Assembly: GCA_963821925.1 (NCBI GenBank)
Contig: CAWGFO010000002.1
Span: 310,001 to 374,000, forward strand
Direction: 5' to 3'
From: JAOUEA01 sp963821925
GTDB taxonomy: Bacteria; Actinomycetota; UBA4738; HRBIN12
Length of the DNA stretch: 64,000 bases
Part shown: positions 59,856 to 64,000 of the stretch, in pieces
Position numbering within the stretch: position 1 is the first letter of the stretch
Layout of the letters: each line of letters opens with the position of its first letter
Position numbers and translations under genes: made by a program
The notes under the pieces: model-generated
Seen by the model: the letters and a program-made list of their open reading frames with translations, nothing else
Database searches by the model: none
Told to the model about the DNA's origin: nothing

Positions 59856-62042
59856 GTGGCGACGCGGACCGCAGCGACCCCGGCCCCGTCGGCAGGCCCG
59901 CGCCGCGCCGACGCACGCGCGCACCGATGGCGCGATCCAGCGCGCCTTCCCCTCTACCTCGTCGCCGCGGCGGTCGTCTTCGGGCTGATCGTGCTGTGGC
60001 CCGAGCGGCGGGAGGTGTGGTTCCTCAACGACGCCTCGGTCCATCGATCGATGGTGCGCTGGGCCGCGGACCGGATCCGGGACGGGCACCTGCCCTTCGA
60101 CGGCTGGTACCCCTACCTGTCGCTCGGCGCCAGCCGGTTCCATCACTACCAGTCGCTGCCGCACATCACGACCGCGCTGCTCTCGCTCGTGGGCGGCGAG
60201 GCGACGTTCCGCTGGACGCTCTACCTGCTGCTCGCGTGCTGGCCGATCGCCGTGTACGCGGGTGGGCGCCTGCTGGGCCTCGGCCCCTGGCCCGCCGCCG
60301 CGGCGGCGCTGGTTTCGCCGCTCCTCTCGAGCGCCGCCGGCCTCGGCTACGAATGGGGTAGCTACGTCTGGCGCGGCTCGGGAACCTGGGCGCAGCTCTG
60401 GGGGATGTGGGCGCTGCCCTTCGCCTGGGGTCTGTCGTGGCAGGCGATCGCGAAGGGCCGGCGCCTGTGGCTCGCCGCGCTCGTCCTGGGGATCACGATC
60501 TGCGTGCATCTGCTGACCGGCTACCTGGCCCTGGTCTCGCTCGCCATGTTCGTGCTCGCGGCGCCCCGCGAGGTCTGGCGGCGGTTGCTGCGCGCCGTGG
60601 TGGTGGCGGCCGGGGCGTTGCTGGCCGCGGCGTGGATGCTGGTCCCACTCCTGACCGACGCGGGATGGACCGTCAACGACGAGTTCAGCCGCGGCACCTT
60701 CTACTACGACTCGTTCGGCGCCACGCGGATCATGCGCTGGCTCGTCACCGGCGACCTGTTCGACGCGAAGCGCCTGCCGCTCCTCACCGTGCTGCTCGCG
60801 GTCGGGCTCGTCGTCGCGGTCGTCCAGGGGCGGCGGCGCGAGCCACCCCGAGTGGTGATCGGACTGGGCCTCGTCGCCCTGCTGCTGTTCTTCGGCCGTC
60901 CGACGCTCGGTCCGGTGATCGACCTCCTCCCGGGGGGCGGCGACCTGTTCCTCCGCAGGTTCATCAGTGGGGTCCACCTGGCCGGCCTGTACCTGATCGG
61001 TCTCGGCGGGGTCTACGTGGCACATCTCTGTGTGCGCCTGGTCCGACGTTGGACCCCGTCTCCGATCCCGGCCGTGGCCGTCGCGATCGCGATCGCCGTG
61101 GTGCTCGTGGCGCCCGCGGCCTGGGAGCGGGTCGGCTACGAGCATCAGGGCGCGGTGTGGATCGGTGAGCAGTCGCGTGCCGAGGCTACCGACGGCGTGG
61201 GCTTCGCCGCCCTCGTCGAGCGTGCGCGGACCCTCGGGCCGGGGCGCATCTTCGCGGGCCTCCGCGGCCCTTCGATCCCCGCGTACCGGATCGGGCAGGT
61301 CCCCGCCTTCGCCGCGCTCTTGAACCTGCAGGCGGACGCCGTCGGGTTCACGCGGCCGACCTGGTCCTTGATGTCGCCGGCCGAGTACCGCTTCGAGAAC
61401 GGGAACGCGATCCACCGAGAGCTCTTCGGCGTCCGGTACGTGATCCTGCCCGAGGACCAACCGATCCCGAGCGCGGAGCGGATCGCCCAGGTGGGTCGGC
61501 ACGTCTTGTGGCGGATCCCCGAGGTGACGTACCTCGACGTGGTCGACACGATCGCGCCGATCGAGGCGGATCGGATGGACCTCGGCAGACAGATGGCGCC
61601 CTACCTCTCGTCGGGGCTGTACGCGGACCGAAGGGTGCCCACGGTCGCGTTCGGGGGACGGGCGGCCGCCCGTCCGACACTCGGCCCCGACGACCTGCCG
61701 CCGATGCCACCCGGGGTCGTGATCGACGACACGGCCGATCCCTCGCGCGGTGTCTTCGAGGGAACCGTGGACATGGAGCGCCCGGGGGTCGTCCTGGTGA
61801 AGGCGTCGTACGACCCGCGGTTCGTGGCCGCGGTCGACGGCGCCGAGGTGCCGACGCAGATGCTCGCCCCCGCGATGGTGGGCATCCCGGTGCCCGCGGG
61901 GGAGCACGAGGTGCGGCTCGAGTACCACCCCTACCCCGGCTACCTCGTGCTCTTCGTGATCGGCATCGCCGCGATCCTCGGGCTCTGGCTGCTCGGACGC
62001 CGGGGCTTCCTCGGTTCTCCGGAGGATGGGGCTACCGCATAG
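59856..62042 (+). CDS. Large membrane protein, glycosyltransferase-like
   Basis: A 728-residue protein with about 12 membrane helices in the first 410 residues and a soluble outer domain of about 290 residues, ending with one more helix (LVLFVIGIAAILGLWLL). This layout, with W-F-L-N-D-A-S-V-H near the front and Y-P-Y-L-S-L-G-A-S-R-F-H-H-Y, resembles GT-C fold membrane glycosyltransferase-like and '6-pyruvoyl-related' proteins. No confident catalytic Asp pair was identified. The start is GTG 59856, 7 bases after a TAGACT box (59843-59848), consistent with a leaderless transcript separate from the ribosomal genes. It is an unusual insert in the rplA-rplJ region. Confidence 0.7.
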   Translation: MATRTAATPAPSAGPRRADARAHRWRDPARLPLYLVAAAVVFGLIVLWPERREVWFLNDASVHRSMVRWAADRIRDGHLPFDGWYPYLSLGASRFHHYQSLPHITTALLSLVGGEATFRWTLYLLLACWPIAVYAGGRLLGLGPWPAAAAALVSPLLSSAAGLGYEWGSYVWRGSGTWAQLWGMWALPFAWGLSWQAIAKGRRLWLAALVLGITICVHLLTGYLALVSLAMFVLAAPREVWRRLLRAVVVAAGALLAAAWMLVPLLTDAGWTVNDEFSRGTFYYDSFGATRIMRWLVTGDLFDAKRLPLLTVLLAVGLVVAVVQGRRREPPRVVIGLGLVALLLFFGRPTLGPVIDLLPGGGDLFLRRFISGVHLAGLYLIGLGGVYVAHLCVRLVRRWTPSPIPAVAVAIAIAVVLVAPAAWERVGYEHQGAVWIGEQSRAEATDGVGFAALVERARTLGPGRIFAGLRGPSIPAYRIGQVPAFAALLNLQADAVGFTRPTWSLMSPAEYRFENGNAIHRELFGVRYVILPEDQPIPSAERIAQVGRHVLWRIPEVTYLDVVDTIAPIEADRMDLGRQMAPYLSSGLYADRRVPTVAFGGRAAARPTLGPDDLPPMPPGVVIDDTADPSRGVFEGTVDMERPGVVLVKASYDPRFVAAVDGAEVPTQMLAPAMVGIPVPAGEHEVRLEYHPYPGYLVLFVIGIAAILGLWLLGRRGFLGSPEDGATA

Positions 62043-62181
62043 GCGGTAGCAGGAAGTCCCCACAGCGAACGCGCCGAAACTCCTCAGAGGTCCTTGGTCC
62101 GGGTCGATCCGCTCTCGATACTCGCGTCACGGGCCGGTCGGAGACCGGTGCGTCTCGGGCGTCATCCGAAGGGAGCACAGC

Positions 62182-63054
62182 GTGCACAGGAAGTCTCGGA
62201 GGTGGGCGACACCTGTCGCGGTCCTCGCGATCGTCGCGATGATCGGGGGTGCGACGATCGCGTCGGCCTCGGTCCTGCGAACCAGCGTTGAGCGGGCCAA
62301 GAGCAGCAAGGTGCGGGGTTGTGTGAACACGGCCACCCGTGCGGTTCGGATCATCCCGTTCGACAAGACGTGCAAGAAGGGCGAGCTCAACATCGTTTGG
62401 AACAAGAAGGGTGTGACGGGCACGGCGGGTGCGACCGGTGCCACGGGTGCGCCCGGCGGCGGAGCCGGTTCGACCGGTGCTGCCGGTGCCACCGGTGCTA
62501 CGGGCGCTACGGGCGCAGTGGGCCCAACCGGTCCCTCGGGTGCCGAGGGAGCCACCGGCTCGACGGGTTCGCTCGGCGGCACGGGCTCGATCGGAGCCAC
62601 GGGCATGGCCGGCTCCACGGGCGGTGCGGGCGCCACGGGCTCGGTCGGTCCCACCGGTGCGGTCGGTCCTACCGGGGCCGATGGGGCAACGGGCGCCGAC
62701 GGTGTCACCGGCGATACGGGAGCTGTCGGTCCCACCGGCGACCAAGGCCCCGACGGGATCACCGGCCCCGATGGAGGCACCGGCCCGGTCGGCCCGACGG
62801 GTCCGAGCGGTGGCACGGTCGACGTGACGATCGTGTCGAGCACGTCCGCCAGCAGCTCCGCGAACAAGCCCGCCACCGCAACGTGCACCGGCGGCCGCAA
62901 GGTCGTTGGCGGTGGGTATTCGATCAACAACACCGACGTCGGAGCCGAAACCAGCTACCCGTCTTCGTCGACGGCGTGGACCGTGAACGCGGTCGAGGTC
63001 AACAACACCGTTGGTTCCTGGACGGTCACGGCGTACGCGCTCTGCGCGCTGTAG
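62182..63054 (+). CDS. Secreted collagen-like triplet-repeat protein
   Basis: A 290-residue protein. A membrane/signal segment (TPVAVLAIVAMIGGATIASA) is followed by a head with C-V-N-T-A-T-R-A-V-R..C-K-K-G-E-L-N-I-V-W-N, seen in actinobacterial collagen-like proteins. Residues about 75-215 are G-x-T/G-A-T-type triplets (G-A-T-G-A-T, G-P-T-G-P-S). The C-terminal domain of about 75 residues has CTGGRKVVGGGYSIN and ends WTVTAYALCAL, a common tip domain. The start is GTG 62182 after GAAGGGAGC. It is probably a cell-surface stalk. A terminator follows. Confidence 0.78.
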   Translation: MHRKSRRWATPVAVLAIVAMIGGATIASASVLRTSVERAKSSKVRGCVNTATRAVRIIPFDKTCKKGELNIVWNKKGVTGTAGATGATGAPGGGAGSTGAAGATGATGATGAVGPTGPSGAEGATGSTGSLGGTGSIGATGMAGSTGGAGATGSVGPTGAVGPTGADGATGADGVTGDTGAVGPTGDQGPDGITGPDGGTGPVGPTGPSGGTVDVTIVSSTSASSSANKPATATCTGGRKVVGGGYSINNTDVGAETSYPSSSTAWTVNAVEVNNTVGSWTVTAYALCAL

Positions 63055-63078
63055 CGAGCGACGGCTCGTCCGAACGCC

Positions 63079-63106
63079 GAGAGGCGGCCCTGCGGGGCCG
63101 CCTCTC
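63079..63106 (+). terminator. Hairpin terminator after the collagen-like gene
   Basis: GAGAGGCGGCCC and GGGCCGCCTCTC form a perfect 12-base stem with a TGCG loop, 24 bases after the stop at 63054. Confidence 0.85.
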
Positions 63107-63154
63107 TCGCAACGAGGACGTCGTCCCTCTGCGTCGCCGGGTAGCATCGCCGCG

Positions 63155-63712
63155 ATGCAACGTCGGCGCGCACCTCGGGTCCTCCTGGTCGCGCTCGCCG
63201 TCGCGCTCGTCGCGGGCGCGTGCGGCAAGGACGTGGACCCCGACCAGGCGCTCGAGGAGGGGCTCGCCCAGCAGCAGGCCGGCAACCTCGAGGCCGCGGC
63301 GGAGCAGTATCAGCTCGTCCTGGACGCTCGCCCGAGCGACAAGTACGCGAACTACAACCTGGGCGTGATCGAGCAGGCGAACGGCCGTGTGCAGCTCGCC
63401 GAGGGCTACTACCGCGCGGCGCTCGACACCGACCCGAACTTCGTCTCGGCGCTCTTCAATCTGGCGATCCTGCGGACCACGGCCGGGGCGACCCAGGAGG
63501 CGATCGACCTCTACCAGCAGGTGATCGAGATCCAGCCCGAGTACGCGGCCGCCCATTTCAACCTGGGGATCCTCTTCCGCGACGCGGGCAAGCCGGGCCT
63601 GGCGGACACGCACCTCAACCAGGCGCTGGCGCTGGACCCCTCGCTCGCGGACCGGCTGACGAGTGACCCGGTGGCGCCGGGCTCGCCCACGGCGGCCAGC
63701 TCGACGCCCTGA
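63155..63712 (+). CDS. TPR-repeat lipoprotein
   Basis: A 185-residue lipoprotein. The signal peptide ends with the lipobox VAGAC. Residues about 30-165 contain four TPR units, each with the A/G-N-x-x-A-A-x-x-Y pattern (ALEEGLAQQQAGNLEAAAEQY, NYNLGVIEQANGRVQLAEGYYRAAL, LFNLAILRTTAGATQEAIDLY, HFNLGILFRDAGKPGLADTHL). It is likely to be a scaffold at the outer face of the membrane. A TAGCAT box about 8 bases before ATG 63155 suggests a leaderless transcript. Confidence 0.8.
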   Translation: MQRRRAPRVLLVALAVALVAGACGKDVDPDQALEEGLAQQQAGNLEAAAEQYQLVLDARPSDKYANYNLGVIEQANGRVQLAEGYYRAALDTDPNFVSALFNLAILRTTAGATQEAIDLYQQVIEIQPEYAAAHFNLGILFRDAGKPGLADTHLNQALALDPSLADRLTSDPVAPGSPTAASSTP

Positions 63713-63715
63713 CGT

Positions 63716-63745
63716 TTGTCGAGGGCCCGCCCGGGTCCGTATCCT
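63716..63745 (+). promoter_or_regulatory. Promoter of the rplJ operon
   Basis: TTGTCG at 63716-63721 and TATCCT at 63740-63745 are separated by 18 bases and lie just before the L10 leader. Confidence 0.6.
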
Positions 63746-63752
63746 GGTCGCG

Positions 63753-63859
63753 CCGCAGACAGCAGGGGCACGTTCGCATAATCCCGTTCGCGGGTACCTG
63801 CCGAGGCTGAGAAACGAAGACGCTTCGCGCTCCATGAGACGCGTCTCCGCTGTCTGCGG
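63753..63859 (+). promoter_or_regulatory. Ribosomal protein L10 leader
   Basis: CCGCAGACAGC at 63753-63763 and GCTGTCTGCGG at 63849-63859 are perfect complements that close an 11-base outer stem around about 85 bases, which contain GAGGCTGAGAAACGAAGACG. This matches the L10-L12 leader to which L10(L12)4 binds to regulate the operon. It ends 30 bases before rplJ. Confidence 0.75.
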
Positions 63860-63888
63860 AGGCGCGTTCATTCATGTCAGGAGGCGCG

Positions 63889-64000
63889 ATGCCCAAACCG
63901 GAGAAGGTCGAGCGGGTCGCTGAGCTCAAGGCGCGGATCGAAGGATCCGACGCCCTGCTGCTCACCGAGTACCGCGGCCTCACGGTGTCCGAGATCACCG
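63889..64000 (+). CDS. rplJ: 50S ribosomal protein L10, N-terminal part (runs out of window)
   Basis: The ATG at 63889 is preceded by GTCAGGAGG. The 37 residues seen read MPKPEKVERVAELKARIEGS then DALLLTEYRGLTVSEIT, the conserved L10 opening. L10 forms the base of the L7/L12 stalk. The gene continues beyond the right edge. It follows the L10 leader. Confidence 0.93.
   Translation, partial: MPKPEKVERVAELKARIEGSDALLLTEYRGLTVSEIT

Noticed and set aside
59802..62063. Long open frame on the minus strand opposite the large membrane protein
   Set aside because: Its sequence is Arg-, Gly- and Asp-rich with no family pattern; the plus strand has membrane helices and a proper start. High G+C content creates such shadows.
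62430..62820. Short tandem repeats in the collagen-like gene
   Set aside because: They are in-frame Gly-x-Thr triplets, explained by the protein.

Overview
The window is about 70% G+C with very dense coding and reads as a chromosomal segment of a high-G+C actinobacterium outside the well-studied genera. The main reasons are the order tuf, rpmG, hadA-like, hadB-like, tRNA-Trp, secE, nusG, rplK, rplA and rplJ, an actinobacterial-style NusG with a long acidic N-terminal extension, an F420-type (DDN-like) oxidoreductase, an AlkZ-like winged-helix protein, and several genes whose GTG or ATG start lies just downstream of a TANNNT box. The genus cannot be fixed from the sequence alone.

Layout. 1-5.8 kb: end of a PEP-dependent phosphotransferase, YqeY, a cAMP-binding-type protein, a methyltransferase, a flavin monooxygenase, an F420-type reductase and a drug-type MFS pump. 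6.0-11.8 kb: a same-strand run with a multicopper oxidase that carries two inserted heavy-metal-binding motifs, a flavin monooxygenase, a YHS metal-binding protein, a class III nucleotide cyclase with a MerR-like front end, a small membrane protein and a quinone-reductase-type dehydrogenase. 11.9-24.4 kb: DNA repair (AlkZ-like, DinB), PAP2 phosphatase, acyltransferase, a SagB/ThcOx flavoprotein, a SulP-STAS-cNMP fusion and a Crp/Fnr regulator. 24.5-29.5 kb: a secreted NirK-type copper enzyme with an extra cupredoxin domain, divergent from an Rrf2/NsrR-type regulator, then a LysE/GAP-type exporter, a ClC channel and a DUF192 lipoprotein.

29.6-46.4 kb is the accessory part. It begins at an intact tRNA-Thr(GGT). 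The 3' end of that tRNA is repeated at 39.2 kb and again, over 49 identical bases, at 46.35 kb. The two compartments share their left ends (20 bases after the tRNA) and their right ends (about 93 bases before the repeat), as expected for two related elements inserted in tandem at one tRNA site. No integrase is visible. Together they hold five ECF sigma-factor genes, each followed by an overlapping gene for a protein with one apparent membrane anchor and an outer domain, often a beta-propeller (kelch, YVTN-like or TolB-like). Three of the five pairs share a P-(D/E)-L-W-x-E motif and an identical 8-base overlap architecture. This cassette family is the most interesting content of the window.

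46.8-51.8 kb: CBS-domain protein, ChrB-like chromate-resistance protein with an MFS partner, a SARP-type activator and a secreted RTX-like repeat protein. 51.9-64.0 kb: tRNA-Met, tuf, rpmG, a response regulator on the opposite strand, had-like dehydratase subunits, a coiled-coil protein, tRNA-Trp, secE, nusG, rplK, rplA, a large membrane protein, a collagen-like protein, a TPR lipoprotein, an L10 leader and the start of rplJ.

Data quality matters here. At least ten genes are broken by single-base indels, several in runs of C or G, and one of them is the essential nusG (a C6 run at 57968-57973). Several of these frameshifts are therefore probably consensus errors, and 'pseudogene' labels below should be read with that in mind.
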